Part shown: one piece after another, positions 1-7,052 of the stretch | Numbering within the stretch: the stretch's first letter is position 1 | Layout of the letters: the number at the start of each line of letters is the position of its first letter | DNA from: Oryzomonas japonica | GTDB lineage: Bacteria; Desulfobacterota; Desulfuromonadia; Geobacterales; Pseudopelobacteraceae | DNA: 64,000 bases | NCBI RefSeq assembly: GCF_008802365.1 | Contig: NZ_VZQZ01000001.1 | Location: 62,001 to 126,000 of the forward strand | Direction: 5' to 3' | Program-made: the position numbers and the translations under genes | Notes under the pieces: generated by a model | The model's input: only the letters and a program-made list of their open reading frames with translations | The model's database searches: none | What the model was told of the DNA's origin: nothing

Positions 1-1
1 T

Positions 2-262
2 AAGGATGAAGAGCGCCGCGCGGCGGCCCTTACCTACAAACAGGGCTATTACGCTCCGGTGGTCGTTGCCAGGGGCAAGGGGGTGATGGCCGAGGCGATC
101 ATAGCCTGCGCGCGCGAAGCGGGAGTCTATGTCCACGAATCACCGGAACTGGTCAATCTGCTGATGCAGGTGGATACCGATGCGTTCATCCCGCCGGAAT
201 TGTACCGCGCCGTGGCCGAGGTACTGGTGTGGCTGTACGGAATCGAGCAGGATCGGCACTGA
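2..262 (+). CDS. FlhB C-terminal-domain-like protein (partial, 5' end outside window)
   Basis: The open frame runs in from the window edge to TGA at 260-262. The visible 86 residues resemble the cytoplasmic C-terminal domain of the flagellar export switch FlhB: 'YAPVVVARGKG', then 'MAEAIIACAREAGVYVHESP', then 'IPPELYRAVAEVLVWLY'. No membrane part precedes them in the visible piece. Stand-alone proteins of this type (FlhB-like, YlqH family) are known beside flagellar clusters, often after a FliK-like gene. The full-length FlhB is encoded separately at 22130-23203. The GTG at 59 is unlikely to be the start, because the conserved region begins before it. The exact function of these small paralogs is not settled; a role in export substrate switching is inference. 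Confidence 0.8.
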   Translation, partial: KDEERRAAALTYKQGYYAPVVVARGKGVMAEAIIACAREAGVYVHESPELVNLLMQVDTDAFIPPELYRAVAEVLVWLYGIEQDRH

Positions 263-274
263 AAGGCGGTTAGA

Positions 275-428
275 AGGTTGTTGAAAAACAGCCATCAGGC
301 CTTCGTCCTCGAAAGCCCAATTGTGACTGAGGCCTTTGGCCTCACCCTTCGGGCGCCTTCGCAGGGCCTTCTGCGGGTGCGACGATCTAACTATTTTTGA
401 ACAACCTGAGTTTTTCAGCAGCCTGTTA
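275..428 (+). repeat. Palindromic intergenic repeat, copy R1 (divergent core)
   Basis: First of four same-orientation copies (others at 32701-32842, 59820-59960, 60450-60591). It opens with AGGTTGTTGAAAAACAGCC and closes with TTTTTGAACAACCTGAG, TTTTTCAGCAGCCTGTTA. The ends are mutually complementary, so the unit can fold into a long hairpin. In this copy the central hairpin is TGAGGCC (328-334) and GGCCTCA (338-344). The other three copies carry a different core stem. The copy lies 12 bases after the preceding stop and ends just before the Shine-Dalgarno of the next gene. It carries no plausible gene of its own. Confidence 0.85.
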
Positions 429-439
429 GAGGAGGATGC

Positions 440-1849
440 ATGCAGATCAAATTCGGAACCGATGGCTGGCGGGGGGTCATTGCCCGCGATTTCACCTTCG
501 ACAACCTTTCCCTGGTGGCCCAGGCCACGATGGATTACTTGAACCGCGATGGCTCGGGCAACAAAGGGCTGGTGATCGGTTATGACCGGCGTTTCCTGTC
601 CCGCGATTTTGCCCGGCGTGTGGCCGAGGTGGCGGCCGGCAACGGCATACGGGTCCGCCTGACCGACGGCTATGCGCCCACGCCGGCCGTATCGTGGGCG
701 GTTCGCGAGTCGGGAGCCGGGGCGGGGATCATGATCACGGCAAGCCACAACCCGCCGGAATATAATGGATTCAAGGTCAAGGAGGCTTTCGGCGGTTCGG
801 CCCGCCCCTCCACCACAAAGGTGCTGGAGGAGATCGTCGCCTTCAATGTGGCCAACGACCGCCGCGTGGTGGCCACCCCCTTCGAGGAGGCCCTGGGGAA
901 GGGGATGATCGAGATCTTCGACCCTTGTGAGGGGTATTTCCGCCAGATCGGCCGCTATGTGGATCTGGAACTGATCGCCAGGGCCGGCATCCCGGTTGTC
1001 GTTGATCCGATGTACGGTGCCGGCTCGGGTTTTCTGCCCCGCCTGCTGGCCGGGGTTCACGAGATCCACAACAGTGAGAACCCCTCCTTCGGGGGACAGC
1101 CACCCGAGCCGATCGGCGAACATCTCGCGGAACTCTCCGCGCTCCTCAAGGGGGGCTCCTACCGGGTAGGGCTGGCTTTGGACGGAGACGCCGACCGGAT
1201 CGGGGCGGTGGACGAGAATGGCGATTTCTTCTCGTCCCACTGCATCTTTACCGTCATCCTGCGGCACCTTATCGAACACAAGCATCTGCGGGGCGGTGTG
1301 GTCAAGACCGTCTCCACGACCCGTATGGTGGACCTGCTGGCCCGGAAATTCGACCTGCCGCTGTTCGAGACCCCCATCGGCTTCAAGCATATCTGCGAAT
1401 TGATGCTGACGGAGGATATCCTCATGGGGGGCGAGGAATCGGGGGGGCTGGGTGTCAAGGGGCACATCCCGGAACGGGACGGTATCCTGCTCGGGTTGCT
1501 GCTCCTGGAGGCTATGGCGGTCAGCGGGAAAGGCCTCCGCCGGCTTCTTGACGAAACCATGGACGAGATCGGGCATTTCTCCTATCGCCGTATCGACCGG
1601 CGTATCGGGGGCGACGCCAAGGAACAGCTCATTGCGCGTCTGAAGTCGGCCCCTCCGGCAGAGATCGACGGCCGGCGGGTGGCTGCCACCAACTTCAGCG
1701 ACGGCTTCAAGTTTATCTTCGAGAACGGCGACTGGCTTTTGATCCGCCCCTCGGGCACCGAACCGGTCCTGCGGCTGTACAGCGAGGCCGGAACCCCGGA
1801 CCAGGTGGACCGTTTGCTGCGCGCTGCGGAAGTCCTGGCGGCACTGTAA
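440..1849 (+). CDS. Phosphoglucomutase/phosphomannomutase (alpha-D-phosphohexomutase family)
   Basis: Cytoplasmic enzyme of 469 residues that interconverts hexose 1- and 6-phosphates through a phosphoserine, feeding glycogen or surface-polysaccharide precursor synthesis. All four family signatures are visible. The phosphoserine loop TASHNPPEYNG has Ser102. The Mg-binding loop is DGDADR (248-253). The sugar-specificity loop is GGEESGG (about 330-336). The phosphate-binding loop RPSGTEP is near the C-terminus. Length is normal for the family. The ATG at 440 has GGAGG at 431-435. It stands alone between a repeat and the riboswitch region. Whether glucose, mannose or glucosamine phosphate is the preferred substrate cannot be read from sequence, though 'GGEESGG' is usual for PGM/PMM rather than GlmM. 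Confidence 0.93.
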   Translation: MQIKFGTDGWRGVIARDFTFDNLSLVAQATMDYLNRDGSGNKGLVIGYDRRFLSRDFARRVAEVAAGNGIRVRLTDGYAPTPAVSWAVRESGAGAGIMITASHNPPEYNGFKVKEAFGGSARPSTTKVLEEIVAFNVANDRRVVATPFEEALGKGMIEIFDPCEGYFRQIGRYVDLELIARAGIPVVVDPMYGAGSGFLPRLLAGVHEIHNSENPSFGGQPPEPIGEHLAELSALLKGGSYRVGLALDGDADRIGAVDENGDFFSSHCIFTVILRHLIEHKHLRGGVVKTVSTTRMVDLLARKFDLPLFETPIGFKHICELMLTEDILMGGEESGGLGVKGHIPERDGILLGLLLLEAMAVSGKGLRRLLDETMDEIGHFSYRRIDRRIGGDAKEQLIARLKSAPPAEIDGRRVAATNFSDGFKFIFENGDWLLIRPSGTEPVLRLYSEAGTPDQVDRLLRAAEVLAAL

Positions 1850-1894
1850 CGACCCGGACGCGCCGCTAAAAATATGCGGTATGAAATTAATAAC

Positions 1895-1924
1895 TTGACA
1901 TATCCTCAAATTATTTTTTATATC
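1895..1924 (+). promoter_or_regulatory. Sigma-70-type promoter ahead of the riboswitch
   Basis: A perfect TTGACA (1895-1900) is followed at 17-18 bases by TTATAT/TATATC (1918-1924) in an A+T-rich stretch that contrasts with the surrounding 60% G+C. Transcription would begin near 1930, about 10 bases before the riboswitch aptamer. This placement supports it as the promoter for the riboswitch and the cheY-cheX genes behind it. Confidence 0.75.
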
Positions 1925-1940
1925 AATGACCTAAGTGTAA

Positions 1941-2036
1941 TTCGGCCATCAAAAGGCAAAGCATGGGCAACCGTGTGACGCAAAGCCACCTGTCCAATGC
2001 TGTTTTGGAAAGAGGGGTTGTAAGATCGGTTCAGGA
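1941..2036 (+). ncRNA. GEMM-I (cyclic-di-GMP-I) riboswitch aptamer
   Basis: The conserved GEMM core is directly visible. AGGCAAAGC spans 1954-1962. The P2 helix pairs GCATGG (1961-1966) with CCGTGT (1971-1976) around a GCAA tetraloop. This is followed immediately by the hallmark GACGCAAAGCC (1977-1987). The 3' part GAGGGGTTG at about 2012-2020 and GATCGG fits the closing P1 strand opposite GGCCATC (1944-1950). At the ligand-discriminating position (Vc2 G20) the aligned base is G, as in c-di-GMP binders, not the A of the Geobacter cGAMP-type GEMM-Ib variants. That alignment is manual. The aptamer lies between a sigma-70 promoter and an intrinsic terminator, the usual layout of a transcription-control riboswitch. 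Confidence 0.88.
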
Positions 2037-2037
2037 T

Positions 2038-2074
2038 AAAGCCTACTGCGGTTATCTGGGTAGGCTTTCTTTAT
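2038..2074 (+). terminator. Intrinsic terminator / riboswitch expression platform
   Basis: A perfect 9-bp stem, AAAGCCTAC (2038-2046) with GTAGGCTTT (2060-2068), encloses a 13-base loop and is followed by CTTTAT. It sits directly after the GEMM aptamer and about 160 bases ahead of cheY, so it is the likely ligand-controlled switch. The 3' strand GGCTTT could alternatively pair with AAAGCC at 1982-1987 in the aptamer core, giving a candidate antiterminator. Confidence 0.8.
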
Positions 2075-2236
2075 GGTGCATGCCCTGCCGATGCGGAATA
2101 CCGCAACCCCATTCCCTGATTGGTAACAAGATAAAAAGTGGATGAATTTTATTGTTTTTGTGATATTAAGTTCCCACGTGCATATTCACGTAATTACTAA
2201 GCCCAATGGGATGTTTGAAAGAGGAGGATTACTGGC
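2075..2236 (+). other. Leader between riboswitch terminator and cheY
   Basis: No gene is seen here. The stretch is A+T-rich from about 2130. It contains an inverted repeat, ACGTG (2176-2180) and CACGT (2187-2191) around CATATT, that could be an operator. It ends in the cheY Shine-Dalgarno AGAGGAGG. Together with 1850-2074 it forms the only long non-coding interval in the first 36 kb. Confidence 0.5.
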
Positions 2237-2602
2237 ATGGCGAATATTCTCATCGTTGACGATTCTTCCACAATGCGCAAGATCATTTCACGCTCACTTC
2301 GGCAGGCCGGCCTGGCTGTTGATGAAATATACGAGGCCGGCGACGGCATTGAAGGGCTGAGCGTGCTTGCCTCCGGCAAGCCGGTGACGCTGATCCTCTC
2401 CGATATCAATATGCCCAACATGGACGGCCTGGAATTCATCAAACAGGTCAGGGCCAACGGCAACACCGTCCCGATTGTCATGATCACCACGGAGGGTGGC
2501 GAAGAGATACTCAAGGAAGCCATCGCGAGCGGGGCCAGCGACAGCATCAAAAAACCCTTCACGCCCGACCAGTTGCAGGAAAAACTGGGGGGGCTGATAT
2601 GA
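2237..2602 (+). CDS. cheY: CheY-type single-domain response regulator
   Basis: A 121-residue stand-alone receiver domain that in phosphorylated form binds the flagellar switch (FliM) or another target. Receiver residues are intact: acidic pair Asp8-Asp9, phospho-acceptor Asp56 in 'LILSDINMPNMDG', Thr84 in 'VMITTEGG', and Lys106 in 'IKKPF'. The ATG at 2237 follows AGAGGAGG. The gene overlaps the next one (cheX) by an ATGA junction, so the regulator and its probable phosphatase are translationally coupled. It lies behind the c-di-GMP riboswitch, which suggests that regulator supply is tied to the second messenger. No kinase gene is nearby. Confidence 0.93.
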   Translation: MANILIVDDSSTMRKIISRSLRQAGLAVDEIYEAGDGIEGLSVLASGKPVTLILSDINMPNMDGLEFIKQVRANGNTVPIVMITTEGGEEILKEAIASGASDSIKKPFTPDQLQEKLGGLI

Positions 2603-3105
2603 GCCTTAACGCTGACATCGCCGGCAGTGCTAGGTTTACGGAAGAGCAGCTTGCCCGGTACGTCATTGATGCCACCAAAGATGTTTTCTCCACCATGGTC
2701 ATGATGGACCCGGCGGACGATTATCCCCTCAAGGACCCGATTCATCGCTTTCAATGCAGCATCACCGGCATGGTGGGATTCGCGGGCATCTATTCGGGAG
2801 TGATTTCCATCCACTGCCCGGTTGCCCTGGCCCTTCAGATCACCTCAAGCATGCTGGGCATGGAATGCGAAGAGGTCAACGAGGACTTGAACGACGCCAT
2901 CGGCGAAATAGCCAATATGCTGGGCGGGAGCGTAAAACAGGTGCTTTCCAAGGGAGGCATGGACGTCAAGCTCTCGATTCCAACGGTTATCTCCGGCGAA
3001 GATTATACCGTCAACTCGCTTTCCGACATCGACTGTGTCGTCATCCCGTTCAGCGTCAACGACAACAGGTTTCTCGTCGGACTCACCCTTAAGAAAGAAG
3101 ACTGA
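2599..3105 (+). CDS. cheX: CheX-type CheY-P phosphatase
   Basis: A 168-residue protein of the CheC/CheX/FliY phosphatase fold, which dephosphorylates CheY-P. The family active-site pattern is present once: 'DAIGEIANMLGG' supplies Glu103 and Asn106, and Pro128 follows 21 residues after the Asn ('VKLSIPTV'). Length and a single motif fit CheX better than CheC, which has two motifs. The start ATG overlaps the cheY stop. The C-terminal strand 'VIPFSVNDNRFLVGLTL' fits the CheX fold. Expected role: cytoplasmic termination of the signal carried by the adjacent CheY. Confidence 0.85.
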   Translation: MSLNADIAGSARFTEEQLARYVIDATKDVFSTMVMMDPADDYPLKDPIHRFQCSITGMVGFAGIYSGVISIHCPVALALQITSSMLGMECEEVNEDLNDAIGEIANMLGGSVKQVLSKGGMDVKLSIPTVISGEDYTVNSLSDIDCVVIPFSVNDNRFLVGLTLKKED

Positions 3106-3175
3106 CAACGCTCTGTGGACGCGGGCGTAATCGCCGCAGCCCATGGCTTGACCCAGAACCGGAAGACAATCCCTG

Positions 3176-4273
3176 ATGGATGGATATACCACGTTACATG
3201 AGATGTTGGCCTCTGCCCTGAAGCAGGCAGGCGAGGAAAGCGGCATGCTTTTGGGGCAAGAGCTCGCCATTGCCCTTTCGGATTCTCTCACCACCAGTAA
3301 AACATCCTATTTCGGTGGCCTTGAGGATGCCTGCTTCGTGATCGGCGTGGAGTCCCGGGAAGCTTACACCGGCCAATTTTATTTGGTGTTCTCCCTGCGT
3401 GACGCCATCGTCATGAGCAGTATCCTGCTGGGTATCCCCCCGGCCCGCATCCAGGAAAAAAAGCGTCTCAGCATCATCGAAAGCGATGACATCGATGCCT
3501 TTGCCGAGATTGCCAATATGATCAACGGGGCGTTCAACACCGTTTTTCAGGGCAGCCTCCCCAACAAGGTGCATCTGAAGTTACTTTCGCCCAAAAAGTT
3601 TATTCCCGAAGTCGATGAATTGAGCGAAAGCGAGCCGCTTCCCGAAGGCGACTACCTCATGTTCCGCTCGAAACTGGAGATGCCGGACCAGGAGCTGAAC
3701 TATCTGGACGTGCTCATACCCGTTGGGCTGGGCAACCAGTTCGATCCCCCCAGCGAGGTACCGCCGGAGCCTCCCGCCGAGGAGGAGGCCCCCGCGCCTG
3801 CCGAGGACGGGGATGCCGCGGCGCAGGCGCAACCCGACGAGGCCGACGAAGGGGCAGCGCCCTCCCCTGGGGAGGAAGCCGGTTCGGCAGAGGCCGGAAT
3901 TGACAGCGTCGTGGTGCTGGAGGACGATAACGAGGAACGCCGCCAGATGGTGACCGTGGCCGCTTTGACCGGGTATCAGGTGGTGGAGGGAACGCTCAAT
4001 GCCGACATCAAGGAGCTCTTCACCGGCCGCAACGTGCGGTTGGTGCTGGTCGGTTCGCAGGATGCGAGTGACCACGAGTTGGCGGTTTGCATCAAGGTCA
4101 ATGCCATCCGCCAGAACTCGCCGCCCCCGATCATCATGAGTGCCCAACGCTGGACCCGGACGGCCGTTTTGAAGGCATTGAAATACGGGGCTCGGGAGAT
4201 TATCATCAAGCCTTGTAGCGAAGAGGAACTGATTGCCAAGGTGCGCAGGTTCTGCAAACCGCCGGTGCAGTGA
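3176..4273 (+). CDS. CheC/CheX-like domain fused to a degenerate receiver domain
   Basis: A 365-residue two-domain protein. Residues about 25-180 resemble the CheC/FliY phosphatase fold and carry 'DAFAEIANMINGAFN' with Glu111 and Asn114. Residues about 185-240 are an Ala/Glu/Pro-rich linker. Residues about 243-365 form a receiver-like domain: acidic pocket 'VVLEDDNEER', Ser in 'PIIMSAQ' and Lys in 'IIIKPC' are kept, but the beta-3 end reads 'LVLVGSQDAS', with Gly where the phospho-acceptor Asp should be. It therefore probably acts as a pseudo-receiver that binds rather than accepts phosphate. It follows cheX by 70 bases. The Shine-Dalgarno before ATG 3176 is weak, so the start is less certain. 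A function in tuning CheY-P is inference. Confidence 0.7.
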   Translation: MDGYTTLHEMLASALKQAGEESGMLLGQELAIALSDSLTTSKTSYFGGLEDACFVIGVESREAYTGQFYLVFSLRDAIVMSSILLGIPPARIQEKKRLSIIESDDIDAFAEIANMINGAFNTVFQGSLPNKVHLKLLSPKKFIPEVDELSESEPLPEGDYLMFRSKLEMPDQELNYLDVLIPVGLGNQFDPPSEVPPEPPAEEEAPAPAEDGDAAAQAQPDEADEGAAPSPGEEAGSAEAGIDSVVVLEDDNEERRQMVTVAALTGYQVVEGTLNADIKELFTGRNVRLVLVGSQDASDHELAVCIKVNAIRQNSPPPIIMSAQRWTRTAVLKALKYGAREIIIKPCSEEELIAKVRRFCKPPVQ

Positions 4274-6426
4274 CGGCCCGTGACGGTCGGGGGGATGTCA
4301 TTATGTTGTTTTGTCGGTGTGGCATAGGTGCGTTGACGCGCAACGTGATGCTCGCGAAAGCCATGCTGTTGGTACTGTCGGCTGTTTTTGCCGTTGCAGC
4401 GCTCTTCCCGGCGCCTGCCCAGGCCTCCATCCCCAACCGGGTCTTTCGGGTCGATATCCGCCCCAAGCAGGGGTATACCCGCATAATCCTCCGTCTCCAG
4501 GAAAACCCGCAGTTTACCGTCGCGTCGCTGCCCGGCAACCGCTTGCGGCTGACGCTCCAGGATACGGACGGGCCCCTTTTCCACAAATACCGCCGCTATT
4601 CGGATGCCAGCATCGGTGGTTTGCTGTTTTCCCGGTGCGGGTCAAATCTTCAGGTCACATTCCGGGCGGCTTCCGGGACAGGGTGGCGCGATGCCACGGT
4701 AGATGGCACCTGCGCCATTGCCCTCGATGTGGGTACAAAGTTCGCCCCGGCTCCTCCCCGGCTGTACATTGCCGGGCGTGAGCGGATTTGGAACGGCGTT
4801 GAGAAACTGGTGCGGGATTTTGATCCGCCGCTGAAAACAGATATCCCCTTTGTGCCGACTGATCGGCAGATTTTGAAGAATATCCTCAATGACAGCGATC
4901 AACAGGCCTTCATGGCGGCAGAAGCGGCACTCTACAAAGGGTCCCTGACCGAGGCCGAGGAAGCCTTCACCCAGTTTGCCTCACGGCTGAGCGCGGTGAG
5001 ACCGCTGGCCCTCTACCGGCTTGGCGAAACGTGGTATAAGCTGCAAAAATATCCCCAGGCCCTGGCCGCGTTTCGTGAAGCCGAAAAAATCTGGCCGGCA
5101 TTTCTGACCTTCAACCCGAGTGTCACGTTTTATTACGGGGACAGTATCGCCCGGAGCGGAGACCTTGCCGGTGCCCGGGTGCTCCTTGCCCGCCTGATTG
5201 CCCGGCTTGCCGACAAAAAGTACGCCCCCACCCTGCTGGTGCGCCTGGCCGACATCCTGACGCGCCAGGGGCATGACCGGGAGGCCCTGGCCATCTACCG
5301 CACGGTAGCCGATAATTTCCCGGACAACAAGGCCAACCAGATGGCGCAGTTGCGTTTGGCCGATCGCGATTTTCTTCGCGCCACCCCGTGGGATTACCAG
5401 CGCCTGAGCGACCTTTACCTGAATATCTCGCGCCAGAACAGCGATGTGGATATGCGCGAGGAGGCCCTGTTCAAGCATGTCCTGCTCCATGCCATCCATG
5501 GCGACGCATCCGACGCCTTGCAGCAGGTTGTTTCGTTTCAGAAGCGGTTTCCGCGCGGGGTCTATGTCACCGTGTGCCGAACCATCCGGGAGGTGCTGGT
5601 TGCCCAGGTGTACCATGAAAGTAACTGGCGCAAGGATGCCCCGGGGCTGATCAGATTTGTCGAGGAGCATCAGGACTACCTGGCGGCCTGCATGGATGCG
5701 CCCGATTTTCTCCCGGAGGTTGCCAAGGCCTACGATGAGGCGGCCCGGCCCATTGAACTGATCAAATTTTTCAGCACCCTCCTGGATCACCAATGGGTGG
5801 GCACCAATGGACCCTATCTCTATGAGGAGATCGCTTCCAATGCGGACCTCTTGGGCGATAGCGCGCTGGCCGAGAAGACCCTGCGCGCCTTTTTGCGCAA
5901 ATATCCCACCCATCCCCGGGCGCGGCTCATGCTGGAACGCCTGGGCGGGGTGTATTTCATGGGGGGTAAGTATCAGGAAGCCCGGGATACCCTGCTGTGG
6001 CTGCTCAACAAGAAGGAACGCGCCCAGAGAAGCGAGAGCTACTATTATCTCGGCCGTTCTTTGTGGGAGCAGAAGGGTGCCGCCCAGGCCGGCAAGGCCA
6101 TGGACCTCTATATTGCCACGGCCGGCCGGGATGCGAAGGACGCCCATCTGCTGCCCGACGCCTACTACGTGGCCGCCTCGGCGCGTCTGGCGGCGGGTGA
6201 TCGCAAGGGCGCTTTGCGCATACTTGACGCCGGCATAAAGCTGCCCGACAACGAGCGGAATGAAGAGTTCCTCTACAAGGCGGGCGAGATCACTGCCCTT
6301 GAGGGCAAGAAGCAGGTCGCCCGGGCCTATTTCGAGCAGGTGGTCAAAAAGGGCAAGGACGATGACTGGAAAAGGCTGGCGCAACAGGCCATCGAGTCGT
6401 TGGACGTGGGGGCAGCCAAGCGGTAA
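4270..6426 (+). CDS. Exported tetratricopeptide-repeat protein of the flagellar cluster
   Basis: A protein of up to 718 residues. The long start is GTG 4270, overlapping the previous stop; ATG 4303 or ATG 4348 would place the signal peptide better. A hydrophobic segment 'AMLLVLSAVFAVAALF' ending in 'APAQAS' looks like a cleavable signal. The next roughly 120 residues ('FRVDIRPKQGYTRIILRLQ') resemble a beta-rich AMIN-like domain. From about residue 205 to the end there are many TPR-like helical pairs, for example 'ALYRLGETWYKLQKYPQALAAFREAEKIWP'. A periplasmic scaffold is therefore likely. It sits between chemotaxis-type genes and flgB, so a role in flagellar assembly or placement is plausible but unproven. 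I do not recognise a named family. Confidence 0.65.
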   Translation: MTARDGRGDVIMLFCRCGIGALTRNVMLAKAMLLVLSAVFAVAALFPAPAQASIPNRVFRVDIRPKQGYTRIILRLQENPQFTVASLPGNRLRLTLQDTDGPLFHKYRRYSDASIGGLLFSRCGSNLQVTFRAASGTGWRDATVDGTCAIALDVGTKFAPAPPRLYIAGRERIWNGVEKLVRDFDPPLKTDIPFVPTDRQILKNILNDSDQQAFMAAEAALYKGSLTEAEEAFTQFASRLSAVRPLALYRLGETWYKLQKYPQALAAFREAEKIWPAFLTFNPSVTFYYGDSIARSGDLAGARVLLARLIARLADKKYAPTLLVRLADILTRQGHDREALAIYRTVADNFPDNKANQMAQLRLADRDFLRATPWDYQRLSDLYLNISRQNSDVDMREEALFKHVLLHAIHGDASDALQQVVSFQKRFPRGVYVTVCRTIREVLVAQVYHESNWRKDAPGLIRFVEEHQDYLAACMDAPDFLPEVAKAYDEAARPIELIKFFSTLLDHQWVGTNGPYLYEEIASNADLLGDSALAEKTLRAFLRKYPTHPRARLMLERLGGVYFMGGKYQEARDTLLWLLNKKERAQRSESYYYLGRSLWEQKGAAQAGKAMDLYIATAGRDAKDAHLLPDAYYVAASARLAAGDRKGALRILDAGIKLPDNERNEEFLYKAGEITALEGKKQVARAYFEQVVKKGKDDDWKRLAQQAIESLDVGAAKR

Positions 6427-6572
6427 GCGCCGGGGAGGCTGTCAAGAATCGGACCCAGTCAAAAAACCGACACAAAATGTGACAAAAATGTGCATGGTGC
6501 GTTTTGCCCGACGGTGGTATAAATGAGGGCATTCTCCCCAGGCGGGGCGGCCTTTTGCCGTAGGCTGTAAAG

Positions 6573-6589
6573 CAGGTATGTTTTTTGCA
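6573..6589 (+). promoter_or_regulatory. Sigma-54 (RpoN)-type promoter upstream of flgB
   Basis: CAGGTATGTTTTTTGCA has the invariant GG (6575-6576) and GC (6587-6588) exactly ten bases apart. The -12 box TTGCA is perfect and the -24 box AGGTAT is partial. It ends about 40 bases ahead of the flgB ATG in an otherwise non-coding gap (6427-6629). Flagellar rod and hook operons are commonly RpoN-dependent, including in Geobacter relatives. Confidence 0.55.
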
Positions 6590-6629
6590 GAACAGTTCCA
6601 GTTGTTCTTTATTGTCAGGGAGGTTCAGC

Positions 6630-7052
6630 ATGCCGGTTAATGGGATTTTTGGCACGACGATTGATGTGCTGGGCAAAAGTATCGATCTGCGGACCAAGAG
6701 CCAAAACCTGATTTCATCAAATATCGCCAATGCGGAAACCCCCAATTACACCCCCAAATCGCTGGACTTCGAGAAGGAGTTGCAGGGTGCGGTGAAAAGC
6801 GGCAGCAGGGGAACGCCGGCAATCACTCATCCGAGGCATCTGCCGTTGAGAGGTAGCGGGGCGGGGCTCCAGTCCGTGACCGGCCAGGTCGTGGAGACCC
6901 CGGCCAAGACCCCCGGCAACGACGGCAATGCGGTGGAACTGGAGAATGAGATGGGCAAGCTGCTGGAAAACCAGATCATGTTCAACGCCTCGGTCCAGAT
7001 GCTCTCCAAGAAGTTCAGTGATTTGAGTGTGGCGATCAAGGGAGGTAACTAA
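6630..7052 (+). CDS. flgB: Flagellar proximal rod protein FlgB
   Basis: A 140-residue rod protein that polymerises in the periplasm after export by the flagellar type III system. The N-terminal rod motif is visible in 'NLISSNIANAETPNYTPKSLDFEKEL', and the helical C-terminus 'MLSKKFSDLSVAIKGGN' pairs with it in the coiled-coil core. The frame is open further upstream to 6585, but ATG 6630 (MPVNGIF) has AGGGAGG eight bases before it and gives the normal family length. The stop overlaps the flgC start by ATGG/TAATGG. First gene of the rod operon behind the sigma-54 site. Confidence 0.95.
   Translation: MPVNGIFGTTIDVLGKSIDLRTKSQNLISSNIANAETPNYTPKSLDFEKELQGAVKSGSRGTPAITHPRHLPLRGSGAGLQSVTGQVVETPAKTPGNDGNAVELENEMGKLLENQIMFNASVQMLSKKFSDLSVAIKGGN

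Noticed and set aside
336-542. Small plus-strand frame running out of repeat R1 into the phosphohexomutase gene
   Set aside because: Encoded by the repeat and the wrong frame of the downstream gene; similar peptides arise from other repeat copies.
140-1909. 589-residue minus-strand frame opposite the phosphohexomutase
   Set aside because: Antisense shadow in G+C-rich coding DNA; the plus-strand gene carries all family motifs and this frame has none.
1850-2236. Short open frames at 1963-2145 and 2142-2360
   Set aside because: They lie on the riboswitch, terminator and cheY start; composition and lack of a Shine-Dalgarno argue against coding.
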